DNA of 64,000 nt, taken from NCBI GenBank assembly GCA_947461205.1, contig CANHJG010000002.1, positions 1 through 64,000 of the forward strand. Direction: 5' to 3'. The stretch comes from Opitutia bacterium (lineage in GTDB: Bacteria; Verrucomicrobiota; Verrucomicrobiia; Opitutales; Opitutaceae). Below the pieces are notes generated by a model, which was given only the letters and a program-made list of their open reading frames with translations, was not told where the DNA came from and did not search any database. This document shows, piece after piece, positions 38,911 through 48,087 of this stretch. Within the stretch, counting starts at the first letter, position 1, and each line of letters starts with the position of its first letter. The position numbers and the translations under genes were made by a program.

Positions 38911-39903
38911 ATGAACGTTCTCGTCGTCGGAGGCGCCGGTTACATCGGCAGTCACTGTGTTCGCCAGCTCGCTGCGGCCGGTCACCGACCCGTGGTGCTC
39001 GATAATTTCACCTACGGGCACCGGGGGGCACTCGCCCCCGACGTCACCGTCCACGACGCCGATTTAGGCGACGAGACGGCCGTCAAACGCCTCCTCCTAG
39101 CCGAGCGAATCGACGCCGTGATGCATTTCGCCGCGTTTTGCTACGTCGGCGAGTCCGTGACCGATCCCCTCAAGTATTATCTCAACAACTGTGCCGCGAC
39201 GCTGCACCTGCTCAACGCGATGCTGCAGGTGGGGGTGAAGAAATTTATCTTCTCTTCGACGTGTGCGACCTTTGGCGTACCCGCGTCGCTGCCGATCCAT
39301 GAAAATTTGCCGCAGGCGCCGATCAATCCCTACGGCCAGACCAAGCTGGACATCGAACACGCGCTGAAGGCGCTCGCGCCGGCCACCGGACTGAGCTTCG
39401 CGGCCTTCCGCTACTTCAACGCTGCCGGGGCCGCCGAAGACGGCTCGATCGGCGAGGACCACCACCCCGAGACGCACCTCATTCCGGTGGCCATCGACGT
39501 GGCCACGGGCAAACGCCCGCACCTTGAACTCTACGGCACCGACTACCCCACGCCCGACGGAACTTGCCAGCGCGACTACGTCCACGTCGACGATCTCAGC
39601 CGGGCGCATATCGCCGCGTTCGATAAACTCGCGGCGCCTGGGACGCAGGCGTTCTACAACCTCGGCACCGGTCGCCCGACGTCCAACCGCGAAGTCATCC
39701 GCGCCGTCGAAAAAATTACCGGCAAACCCGTCAAAGTCATCGAAAAGCCCCGCCGGCCCGGTGATCCGCCCGCGCTCTACGCCGATTCCACCAAGGCGCA
39801 GCGCGAGTTGGGTTGGACCGTGAAATTTACCGGGATCGAATCCATCGTGGCCACGGCCTGGAAATGGCACTCGACCCATCCCCGGGGCTACGCGGACCGA
39901 TGA
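38911..39903 (+). CDS. galE: UDP-glucose 4-epimerase
   Basis: A 330-residue extended short-chain dehydrogenase: GGAGYIGSH at residues 7-15 (NAD), the Ser of FIFSSTCATFG, and the catalytic Tyr in the NPYGQTKLDIE segment with the Y-X3-K spacing. The C-terminal DYPTPDGTCQRDYVHVDDL and GTGRPTSNREV are diagnostic of GalE. It interconverts UDP-glucose and UDP-galactose. It overlaps the next gene by 4 bp (ATGA). No other galactose-pathway gene is present. Confidence 0.94.
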   Translation: MNVLVVGGAGYIGSHCVRQLAAAGHRPVVLDNFTYGHRGALAPDVTVHDADLGDETAVKRLLLAERIDAVMHFAAFCYVGESVTDPLKYYLNNCAATLHLLNAMLQVGVKKFIFSSTCATFGVPASLPIHENLPQAPINPYGQTKLDIEHALKALAPATGLSFAAFRYFNAAGAAEDGSIGEDHHPETHLIPVAIDVATGKRPHLELYGTDYPTPDGTCQRDYVHVDDLSRAHIAAFDKLAAPGTQAFYNLGTGRPTSNREVIRAVEKITGKPVKVIEKPRRPGDPPALYADSTKAQRELGWTVKFTGIESIVATAWKWHSTHPRGYADR

Positions 39904-40694
39904 GCCTGTTCACCGCAGCGCAGCCGGTCATCGGAATGATCCACCTCGGCGCGTTGCCGGGCACTCCCGCCGGCCGACGTTCCTTGCGCGAGATCGAGGC
40001 GTTGGCGGTGAAAGAAGCGGTGATTTACCGCGCGGCGGGCGTGCACGGCCTGATGCTCGAGAATATGCACGACACGCCCTATCTGCGCGGGCAGGTGGGA
40101 CCGGAAATCGTCGCCGCGATGGCGATCGTCGCCCGGGCCGTGAAACAGGCTGCCGCGTTGCCCTGCGGCGTGCAGATTCTCGCCGCGGCCAATCGGGAAG
40201 CGATCGCAGTGGCGCATGCCGCCGACCTCGATTTCGTCCGCGCCGAGGGATTCGCCTTCGCCCATGTCGCCGACGAAGGATTCATCCAGTCCTCTGCGGC
40301 CGAGTTGCTCCGCTACCGGCGCGCCATCGGCGCCGAACGCGTGCAGGTGTGGGCGGACGTGAAAAAAAAGCACAGCTCGCACGCGATCACCGCCGATGTC
40401 GGCATCGGCGACACGGCCCACGCCGTCGAGTTTATGCGCGGCGACGCGGTGATTGTGACCGGAGCGGTCACCGGCGATGCACCGCAACCGGCGGACGTTC
40501 GCGACGTGAAACGCGCGACTCGGCTCCCCGTTTACCTCGGCTCCGGAGTAACGGCCGCCAACGTCGGCAAATTTCGCGCCGAAGCCGACGGCTTTATCGT
40601 CGGCTCGGAATTCAAGATCGGCGGGCACTGGTCGGGCGCCGTCGACGCGAAGCGCGTGCGACGATTCATGACCGCGCTTGCGCGGACGAAATAG
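39900..40694 (+). CDS. BtpA/SgcQ-family protein
   Basis: A 264-residue TIM-barrel-like protein of the BtpA family: opening PVIGMIHLGALPGTP, GVHGLMLENMHDTPY, FVRAEGFAFAHVADEGFI, WADVKKKHSSHAI and the C-terminal PVYLGSGVTAANVGKF and DGFIVGSEFKIGG. In cyanobacteria BtpA affects photosystem I biogenesis; in other bacteria the function is unknown, some relatives (SgcQ) sit in sugar-metabolism clusters. Starts at ATG 39900, overlapping galE, so the two are co-translated; a role in sugar metabolism is thus more plausible than photosynthesis. Confidence 0.8.
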   Translation: MSLFTAAQPVIGMIHLGALPGTPAGRRSLREIEALAVKEAVIYRAAGVHGLMLENMHDTPYLRGQVGPEIVAAMAIVARAVKQAAALPCGVQILAAANREAIAVAHAADLDFVRAEGFAFAHVADEGFIQSSAAELLRYRRAIGAERVQVWADVKKKHSSHAITADVGIGDTAHAVEFMRGDAVIVTGAVTGDAPQPADVRDVKRATRLPVYLGSGVTAANVGKFRAEADGFIVGSEFKIGGHWSGAVDAKRVRRFMTALARTK

Positions 40695-40776
40695 GCCGAT
40701 CCGCGCTCCGACCCTACTGGGGGGGCACTCCGTTGACCCGTTCGCCCGCCCGCAGCCGAGCTCGGCCGGCGGACCG

Positions 40777-41907
40777 TCAACGCGGCGCGAAAAGGATGCA
40801 GATCGGCGCGGGCACGTTGATCACGCCCTTCGTCTGGTAGGTGAGTTCACCGGTCATCGGGTTCACCTTGTGCACCGCCACCGTATTGGAATCGGCACCC
40901 GCCGCGAGCAACCAACCGCCATCGGGCGATAGATTGATATTCCGCGGAAACGCCCCCCGCACCGGCTGCACCTGGATCACCCTCAGTTCCGACGTCGCCG
41001 GGTCGGCCTGGTAAACCGTGACCGTGTCGTGGCCGCGATTCGACGAGTAAACAAATCGCCCGCTGGCGTGCACCAGAATCTCCGCCGCGGAATTAGACGC
41101 TTCCTTGGCCTTCACTTCGGCGCTGAGCGCCGGCACATCGGCGAGGCGCCGCGCCGTGCCCGCCGCCGCATCCCACGCAAACGTCGAGACGGACAGTGAG
41201 AGCTCATTCAAGAGGTAGATGAATTTCCCGTCCGGCGAAAATTTCATATGGCGCGGTCCGCCGCCGGGCACCGATGCCGCAAACCCGTGCCGCTCGATCG
41301 CCGGCTTCGCGAGATCGATCCGGTAAATAACAATGCCGTCCAGGCCGAGATCCGGCACGAGGGCAAAGCGGCCGTCCGGCGAAAAACCCGCCCAGTGCGC
41401 GTGCGGTTTTTCCTGCACGGGCTTCACCACGCCGGAGCCACCCTCGTGTTTGATCACCTGCGCGGAGCCCAGCCGCCCCGCGGCATCGAGGGGAAACAGC
41501 GCCGTCGAGCCGCCGCCGTATTGCGCCGTGAGGAGAAACTTGCCGCTCGGATGCACCCCGATATGCGCACCGCCACCGTCCCCCGTGGGCGCGGCGTTGA
41601 TCACGGTGAGCTCGCCCTTGGCGCCGATCGTGTAACCGATCGCGCCCGGCCCGCCGGCAAAGTTCGCGACGGCATAAAGTTTGTCTCCCGCCGGATGGAG
41701 CGCGAGGAAGCCGGGCGCACCGACCTCGGCCACGAGCTCGGCGGGGGAGAGTTTGCCTTTGCCGCTGTCAAACGTCGCCCGGTAGATCCCCTTGGCCCCC
41801 GGCCCGCCCGTACCGAAGTAAACGGGCACCGGTTCGGCGGCGCCCGCGGCAATTGCGCCGCAAACGAACGTAAATAAGGCCGCTCTTACCCGGGGGAATG
41901 GTTTCAC
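40777..41907 (-). CDS. Exported lactonase-type beta-propeller (YbhE/6-phosphogluconolactonase-like)
   Basis: A 376-residue seven-bladed beta-propeller with a signal peptide (RVRAALFTFVCGAIAAGAAEP). Blade motifs include PGFLALHPAGDKLYAVANF, GGGAHIGVHPSGKFLLTAQYGGG, HWAGFSPDGRFALVPDLGLD, PRHMKFSPDGKFIYLLNELSLS and FPRNINLSPDGGWLLAAGADSNTVAV, matching the lactonase/YbhE family. It may hydrolyse a sugar lactone in the periplasm, but in exported members from this phylum the function is not established. Convergent with the BtpA-family gene; it reads towards it. Confidence 0.85.
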   Translation of the reverse strand: MKPFPRVRAALFTFVCGAIAAGAAEPVPVYFGTGGPGAKGIYRATFDSGKGKLSPAELVAEVGAPGFLALHPAGDKLYAVANFAGGPGAIGYTIGAKGELTVINAAPTGDGGGAHIGVHPSGKFLLTAQYGGGSTALFPLDAAGRLGSAQVIKHEGGSGVVKPVQEKPHAHWAGFSPDGRFALVPDLGLDGIVIYRIDLAKPAIERHGFAASVPGGGPRHMKFSPDGKFIYLLNELSLSVSTFAWDAAAGTARRLADVPALSAEVKAKEASNSAAEILVHASGRFVYSSNRGHDTVTVYQADPATSELRVIQVQPVRGAFPRNINLSPDGGWLLAAGADSNTVAVHKVNPMTGELTYQTKGVINVPAPICILFAPR

Positions 41908-42059
41908 GTCCGAAGCCCTAGCAGACGCCCGCAGCCCGCGCCAAGCCGGATCACGCTGCGGCCACGACTTTCCCGCACGCCGGTCTTGGCAAACCCGGGC
42001 GCGTGCGTACCGTCGCCTCGCGCCGCCGCACCGAACCTTGCGCGGCGTCCTTTACCCCC

Positions 42060-43598
42060 ATGACCCTCCTCCGTTTGTGCGTGCTCGCCGCGCTCGCTGT
42101 CTCGACCTCGCTGGCCGCCGAAGTGCGCCGGCCCAATATCCTCTTCATTCTGGTGGACGATCAATCGCCGTTTGATCTCAAAGCCTACAACCCCCGATCC
42201 CCGCTGCATTCGCCCCACCTCGACCGCCTCGCCGCGCAGGGCATGGTGCTCGACGGCGCTTACCACATGGGCGCCTTTGTCGGTGGCGTGTGCACCCCGT
42301 CGCGCCACATGATCATGAGCGGGCGCACGCTCTGGCATCTGCCCATCGGCCCGGGTGCCGCCGCCCACTGCCCACCCCAACTGGAACAGGCGACGATTCC
42401 CGCCGTCTTCAACCGCGCCGGCTACGCGACGATGCGCACCTGCAAAATGGGCAACAGCTACGAAGCGGCCAACCAGCTTTTTACGGTGCGCAAAGACGCC
42501 ACCAAACGCGGCGGCACCGACGCGACCGGCAGCACCTGGCACGGCGAACAGGTGCTCGACTACCTCGCCCAACGCGACCGCTCGCCGGCCGCGGACCGCG
42601 CACCGTTTCTCATCTATTTCGGTTTCTCCCACCCTCACGACACCCGCGACGGCAAGCCCGAGCTCCTCGCGAAATACGGCGCGACCAATCACACGGATCC
42701 GACGACCCTGCCACCGGCGCATCCGCAGCAACCCGCGTTGCCCGAAAACTATTTGCCCGCCCATCCGTTCCCCCACGGTCATCCCGGTCTTCGCGACGAG
42801 GAAACCGTCAGCGGGGTTTGGCAACGCCGCGACGAGCGCACGATCCGCAACGAGCTCGGCCGCGAATTCGCCTGCGCCGAGGCCATTGACGTTCAGATCG
42901 GACGCGTCCTCGCGAAACTCGAAGCCATGGGCGAGCTGGACAACACCTACGTCTTTTACACGGCCGACCACGGGATCGCGATCGGTCGCCACGGATTGCA
43001 GGGAAAACAAAATCTCTACCAACACACCTGGCGTGTCCCGTTCATCGCCAAAGGCCCCGGCATCAAGCCCGGCACGCGCGCCGAGGGGAACGCCTACCTG
43101 CTCGATGTGCTCGCCACGCTCTGCGACTTCGCCGGCATTGCCGCCCCTGCCAGCAACGAGGGACTGAGCGTCCGTCCCGTGCTCGAAGGCCAAAAGCAGG
43201 TCGTCCGCGATGTCGTCTACGGGGTTTACAACGGCGGCACCAAACCCGGGATGCGCAGTGTCAAACACGGCGATTGGAAGCTCGTGAAATTCGACGTCCT
43301 CGGCGGCACCGTGCGCGAGACCCAGCTCTTTAACCTCCGCGAAAACCCCCACGAGTTGCTCGAGCAGCATCACGCTCCCGCCCTCGTTGCGCTGACCGGC
43401 GTCCAGCCGGCCGCGCACCAACGCAACCTCGCTGCCGATCCGCGCCACGCCGCGAAGCTCGCGGAAATGGAAACGCTCCTCCTGGCCGAAATGCGGCGCC
43501 TCGACGACCCTTGGCGGCTATGGAACCAACCGCCCGACGGACTCACGCCACCACCCGAAACGGCCGCCGCCAGTCCGCGGAAAAAATCCAAAAGCTGA
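42060..43598 (+). CDS. Exported sulfatase 1 (CTPSR)
   Basis: A 512-residue sulfatase from ATG 42060 with a signal peptide ([18 protein letters not shown]). The formylglycine motif is CTPSR with Cys78; the metal-binding opening is [10 protein letters not shown], and the second signature region reads [15 protein letters not shown], keeping a Lys but lacking the WH of the common GKWH motif, a pattern consistent with a separate subfamily of such enzymes. The C-terminal part has [20 protein letters not shown]. It hydrolyses a sulfate ester outside the cytoplasm after Cys-to-formylglycine conversion. First of seven sulfatases here; the next one starts 50 bp after its stop. Confidence 0.9.
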   Translation: MTLLRLCVLAALAVSTSLAAEVRRPNILFILVDDQSPFDLKAYNPRSPLHSPHLDRLAAQGMVLDGAYHMGAFVGGVCTPSRHMIMSGRTLWHLPIGPGAAAHCPPQLEQATIPAVFNRAGYATMRTCKMGNSYEAANQLFTVRKDATKRGGTDATGSTWHGEQVLDYLAQRDRSPAADRAPFLIYFGFSHPHDTRDGKPELLAKYGATNHTDPTTLPPAHPQQPALPENYLPAHPFPHGHPGLRDEETVSGVWQRRDERTIRNELGREFACAEAIDVQIGRVLAKLEAMGELDNTYVFYTADHGIAIGRHGLQGKQNLYQHTWRVPFIAKGPGIKPGTRAEGNAYLLDVLATLCDFAGIAAPASNEGLSVRPVLEGQKQVVRDVVYGVYNGGTKPGMRSVKHGDWKLVKFDVLGGTVRETQLFNLRENPHELLEQHHAPALVALTGVQPAAHQRNLAADPRHAAKLAEMETLLLAEMRRLDDPWRLWNQPPDGLTPPPETAAASPRKKSKS

Positions 43599-43648
43599 CG
43601 CCCTCGCCGCCACGACCGCCGCCGTCAGCACCCGCCCCCGGCTTTTTT

Positions 43649-45013
43649 ATGCGCTCACGCCGATTCTTATCCGCCTGCCTCGGGCTCCTCGCCTCCGTCT
43701 CGCTGGTGACGGCTGCGACACCGCCCACCCGCCCCAACATCATTGTTATTCTCACCGACGACCAGGGCTACGGTGACCTCGGCTGCTACGGCAGCCCGAC
43801 GATCCGCACGCCGAACCTCGACCGGATGGCGGCCGAGGGCGTGCGGTTCACCGACTTCTACTCCGGCGCCGAGGTCTGCACCCCGAGTCGCACCGCGCTC
43901 CTCACCGGCCGCTATCCGCTGCGCAGCGGCATGGCGGGAGACCGCCGCGTGCTCTTTCCCCATTCCGCCGGCGGCCTGCCGCCCGCTGAATTCACTCTCG
44001 CCGAAGCGCTCAAGGCCCGCGGCTACACGACGGCCCACATCGGCATCCACGCCGGCTCGCGCCCCCAGGACCAGGGCTTCAATTCCACGTTCGGCTTGCC
44101 GTATTCCAACGACATGGATGCCCGCGCGGGCATCACGGGCAAAGATCGCTTCAGCCCCACTCCACCGGCCGACGGCTGGAATGTCGCCCTCCTGCGCAAT
44201 GGCGAAGTCGTCGAGCGTCCCGCCGATCAGACGACGCTCACCCAGCGTTACACCCAAGAAGCCCTCCGCGTGATCTCCTCCGCCCGGGAAACACCGTTCT
44301 TCATCTACCTCGCCCATTCAATGCCCCACACCCCGCTCTTCGCGTCGCCGGCCTTTAAGGGCAAAAGTCGCCGCGGCATCTACGGCGATGTGATCGAAGA
44401 GATCGACTGGAGCACGGGAGAAATCCTCGCCGCCCTCCGCCGCACCGGCCTCGCGGAAAACACGTTCGTTTTCTTCACCAGCGACAACGGCCCGTGGCTC
44501 ACCGAGGGCGCGCAAGGCGGCAGTGCCGGCCTGCTGCGCGAGGGCAAAGGCAGCACGTGGGAAGGCGGCATGCGCGTCCCCGGGATTGCCTGGATGCCCG
44601 GACGTATTCGCCCCGCCGTGACCAGCGAACCCGCCAGCGCCCTCGACCTGTATCCGACCGCCCTGGCCCTCGCCGGTGCGCCCGCTCCGACGGGCGTCAC
44701 CCTCGACGGGCTCGACTTGCTGCCCCTGCTGACAACGCAACGCGCGCTCCCCGAACGCCCGTATTTTTTCTACCGCGGAACCGAACTCTTCGCGTGCCGC
44801 CTCGGCGAGTGGAAAGCTCACTTCCGCACCCAAAGCGGTTACGGCCAACCCAAGCCCGACGATCATACGCCCCCCCTGCTCTTCCGTCTGCCGCACGACC
44901 CCTCGGAGAAATATGATGTCGCTCCGGCTCACGCCGAGGTCCTGACCCGTATCGCCGCCGCCGTTACCGCCCACCGCGCCACTGTGATCCCGGCCGAGCC
45001 CCAGCTCAAATAG
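43649..45013 (+). CDS. Exported sulfatase 2 (CTPSR, altered second signature)
   Basis: A 454-residue arylsulfatase-like protein from ATG 43649, with a signal peptide ([19 protein letters not shown]), [20 protein letters not shown], the formylglycine motif CTPSR with Cys77, and TSDNGPW near the metal site. The second signature, normally GKWHLG, reads GIHAGS at 132-137: one residue shorter and the Lys missing. In studied sulfatases this Lys and His bind the sulfate, so activity may be altered or lost, although the frame is intact. Could be a functional subfamily variant; sequence alone cannot decide. Confidence 0.88.
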   Translation: MRSRRFLSACLGLLASVSLVTAATPPTRPNIIVILTDDQGYGDLGCYGSPTIRTPNLDRMAAEGVRFTDFYSGAEVCTPSRTALLTGRYPLRSGMAGDRRVLFPHSAGGLPPAEFTLAEALKARGYTTAHIGIHAGSRPQDQGFNSTFGLPYSNDMDARAGITGKDRFSPTPPADGWNVALLRNGEVVERPADQTTLTQRYTQEALRVISSARETPFFIYLAHSMPHTPLFASPAFKGKSRRGIYGDVIEEIDWSTGEILAALRRTGLAENTFVFFTSDNGPWLTEGAQGGSAGLLREGKGSTWEGGMRVPGIAWMPGRIRPAVTSEPASALDLYPTALALAGAPAPTGVTLDGLDLLPLLTTQRALPERPYFFYRGTELFACRLGEWKAHFRTQSGYGQPKPDDHTPPLLFRLPHDPSEKYDVAPAHAEVLTRIAAAVTAHRATVIPAEPQLK

Positions 45014-45190
45014 CCGCTTCGCCGGGCGACCAACTCAGCGGTTCCGGCCTCCTCGCTCAGCCCGACCTCCGACCGCAACCGGGCTCCCCGGCGCTCGATC
45101 TCTCCGTCCCGTGCGGTCGCGGCAACGCTCAGAGCCGCGTCGATTTCGTCGCCGCTCGCCCTGCCCTGCCTCTGGGTTAGCCGCCGTCCC

Positions 45191-46600
45191 TCAATATTCG
45201 CGCTTCGTCTCAATCCCCGGCCGCGGCACGGGATACTTGCCATCGGGCCCCAGTTGCAGCGGCGACGGTCCGTCCATCGTCAGCTTGTCCACGTCCGGAG
45301 CGAACTCGTGCTCGCAGTTCAGCATGTGGTCGAAGGTGATGATCTGCCCCGTGTGCGCGGCCATGCGGCCCATCGAGGCGACCAAACTGGCCTCTGCGCC
45401 GCGCTTGACCTCGTTGTAGGGCCGATCTTGACGGATCGCAGCGACGAGATTGTCCCATTCGAGCTGCTGAGGATTCTTCTCCGGCTGCGGAAACGCCCAG
45501 CGCAGATTCTTGTCGGCGAGATCGATCCGGTCCTTCGCGGTCAAGATGCGCGGGATTTTTTGGCCGTCGTAAATCCGCACCTGCCCGGGATGGTGCGACC
45601 GCGTGGTGATGACCGCCGAGCCCTTGGTGCCGTGCGCGTAGCTGGCGAACTCCTGGTGCACGCCGGGCATGTTGCGCCCCTCGTAGAAGAGCTTGGCGCC
45701 GTCGGGATACGTGTATTGGACCGAATAGGTGTCGAAATTCTGGTCGAGCGAATCGCCGCGGTAGTGGCGACCCCCGATCGCCATGGCCTCCACCGGCCAG
45801 GCGTCCTTCATCCACGAACACTCGTCGATCTGGTGGATGTAGTAGTCGGAGAACACCCCTCCGCTCAGCCACAGAAACGCGTGGAACTTGGAGATCTGAT
45901 ACATCAGCTCCGAGATCCCTTCGGGCTTGGGCGGGGCGGTGCCGCCCCCGGATCCCATCCGGTAGGCCCGCATCGCGACGATGTCCCCAATCTCGCCATT
46001 GCGAATGCGCTGATGGAGCTCCTTGCGGCCCTCGCAGTGCCGGACCATCAGCCCGACCCCCACCTTGAGGCTTTTTTCTTTCGCCTGTTCCCCGAGCGCA
46101 ATCATCCGCCTCGTCGTGGGTCCGTCCACCGACAACGGTTTCTCCATAAAAACGTGGAGCCCTTTGGCAATCGCATGCTGGAACATCACCCAGCGAAACG
46201 CCGGGGGGGTGGCGAGGATCACGACGTCCCCGGGCTTCAGACAGTCCATCGCCGCCTTATAACCGTCGAAGCCGATGAACTGCCGCTCGGCCGGCACTTC
46301 GATCTGGGTCTGCTGCTGCGGATACTGCTTGGCCAGCCGCTCGAGCGACGATTTCAGTTTCGCCGGAAACACGTCCGCCATGGCCACGAGCTTGATCGGT
46401 CCGCTCGTCGTCGACAGCGCCTGACCGGCCGCCCCGGTGCCGCGACCGCCGCAGCCGACCAGCGCCACGCGGATGAGGTCGCTCCCCGCCGCATGAACCT
46501 GCGGCAGGGTGATGCCGGCCAGCGCCGACACCGCGGCGACCTGACCCGATTGTTTGAGAAAATCCCGACGTGATAAGACCGACGACAGCAGCGGATTCAT
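45191..46600 (-). CDS. Exported Gfo/Idh/MocA-family oxidoreductase with Tat leader
   Basis: A 469-residue NAD(P)-dependent oxidoreductase. The leader LSRRDFLKQSGQVAAVSALAGITLP has a twin-arginine motif; VALVGCGGRGTG is the Rossmann glycine motif; VFMEKPLS carries the catalytic-site EKP; the C-terminal part has GALL-type features such as DNLVAAIRQDRPYNEVKRGAEASLVASMGRMAAHTGQIITFDHML, typical of the exported Opitutales/Planctomycetes group. It oxidises a sugar or sugar-like compound in the periplasm. Surrounded by sulfatases, so a desulfated sugar is a reasonable substrate. Runs against its neighbours. Confidence 0.9.
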   Translation of the reverse strand: MNPLLSSVLSRRDFLKQSGQVAAVSALAGITLPQVHAAGSDLIRVALVGCGGRGTGAAGQALSTTSGPIKLVAMADVFPAKLKSSLERLAKQYPQQQTQIEVPAERQFIGFDGYKAAMDCLKPGDVVILATPPAFRWVMFQHAIAKGLHVFMEKPLSVDGPTTRRMIALGEQAKEKSLKVGVGLMVRHCEGRKELHQRIRNGEIGDIVAMRAYRMGSGGGTAPPKPEGISELMYQISKFHAFLWLSGGVFSDYYIHQIDECSWMKDAWPVEAMAIGGRHYRGDSLDQNFDTYSVQYTYPDGAKLFYEGRNMPGVHQEFASYAHGTKGSAVITTRSHHPGQVRIYDGQKIPRILTAKDRIDLADKNLRWAFPQPEKNPQQLEWDNLVAAIRQDRPYNEVKRGAEASLVASMGRMAAHTGQIITFDHMLNCEHEFAPDVDKLTMDGPSPLQLGPDGKYPVPRPGIETKREY

Positions 46601-47329
46601 GGGGGGGGGTGCGTGGATTGGCTTTCGGGCGCGTGGAGGTTGGGAAAAAAAGGGAGAGCCGGTACGTCACCCGAGGGTAATTTCAGCGGTGGAATCGGCT
46701 ACCGAACGGGATCACTGCGATCGTTCGGGTCCGCGCGGTCAAAGCAGAAATCGTTTTTCGAGCAGGAGCCGGTCGAACGGTCGTACCGCGGGCCATGGTT
46801 CAATCCTACGCACCACGACGGCCCGTGTCGGCGCATGCCTCGGCGAAAACCGCGCGGAGGCTGAACTCGCTCAGCGCGCCCGCGCGTCGCGCACGCAGCG
46901 GCACCGCTTCGTTCCGCCTGCGGACGAACCCGATTTTCGTCCCATTCAAGCCTTTTCCGGGCATCCGTGCCGGCCCACCGCGAGCGGGCTCGCGGAAGCG
47001 ACGACCCGGGAAAGTCCGGCTCGGGCCGGCTCGTTGCGCCCAACTGCCACCGGTGATTTCCGATTCACCGGCGGGATTAAGTGGATAACACTCACCCCGG
47101 TTATCCCCGGCACGGGCGACGTGCTCGCGCAGACGTTGTTTCACCTTCACCACCGGGTTGTTCCGGGCGCGCCTCACCCGAAAGACCCGCCGGGCGCTGG
47201 GGCCTACACTGTACTCACTCTTTAGATACTCTGTTTCGACGCGCAAGAATCCTCCCTCGCGCAAGTCGGCGCAGAGCGCGGGGGCGGGCACGCGGTCGTG
47301 TTCGCCGGCGGTTGCGACGATCGCAAAAC
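46601..47329. other. Gene-free stretch with two small inverted repeats
   Basis: No gene supported. A 7-bp inverted repeat CCGGTGA/TCACCGG (47050-47056, 47065-47071) and another, GGATAAC/GTTATCC (47083-47089, 47100-47106), lie close together upstream of the decayed receptor, possibly operator half-sites or remnants of its promoter. Confidence 0.45.
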
Positions 47330-47990
47330 AGCAACATTCCCACGAAAGATGTGACGCGCGGCGGGTCGACGACCGTGGTGGGCCAGGATTTTTTCCGCAA
47401 CGCCCTGCCCCAGGACCGTTTCAACTCGGAGCAACTCCCCTTCACCCGCGGTCCCAACGCCATGCTGTTCGGTCTCGGCAAGGCCGCCGGCGCCTTCGTT
47501 TCCTCCTCCACGCGCGCGAAAAAAACCGACCGCCGCACGTGCGAGACGCCGATGGACAGTCGCGGCGGTCACCGCACGACGAGGGATGACAATCGGGTGC
47601 TGCGGAAAAACCTCCGGTCGCTGCGCTCCGCGGGAGTCTCCGAGGGGCTCAACCGTTTCCGGCTCTACCCGACTGACGATCAGCGCCGCCATTTCTTCAC
47701 GCAGCTGGCCACGCCCCTTCGGACGACCACCCTTCGCCTCAACGACGAGACCGGCCACCTCCCGCGAAACGCCGTGCGCCCGGGGCCCGACTACGACGCC
47801 GTCTCGCCGTGGCGCGCGACCGGTGCTCCGCTCATCGCTACCTCCCCGAATGTCGCCGCCAGCCAGCCCGCCGGCACGCAAGACTTTGCCCAAGCCGGCC
47901 TCACCTCGACGGAGTTCTCCGCCGGCGGCACGCCCGTGCCCACCCAGCGCTTCTCGCCCCTACCCGTTCACCCGCACCTTCAAATTCTAA
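47330..47990 (+). pseudogene. Decayed TonB-dependent receptor copy (plug fused to the last strand)
   Basis: Reading from about 47342 gives VTRGGSTTVVGQDFFRNALPQDRFNSEQ and FTRGPNAMLFGLGKAAGAFVSS, aligning with VTRGGATSIVGQNFFSSGVVTDRYNSE and FTRGPNAILFGLGNPAGAFVSS of the intact receptor at 48088; similarity runs to the DAVSPWRATGAPLIAT segment and then shifts frame. Close to the end the frame ends FTRTFKF-stop (47969-47990), matching the receptor's C terminus (LTSTFKF-stop). The N terminus and about 650 codons of the barrel are missing, and a frameshift separates the two parts. It is not a working receptor. Confidence 0.82.
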
Positions 47991-48087
47991 AGTCGGGCGA
48001 GGTCTCCGCCCCGCCGTCTGCATATGCTCGACCTACCTCGCACATTCGCCTCGCATCGCCCTCCGCGTTCCCCCTCCGCCCCTTTCC

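Noticed and set aside
46795-46830. A tRNA-like T-arm near 46798 (GGTTCAATCC)
   Set aside because: No matching stem, anticodon arm or acceptor arm could be folded around it.
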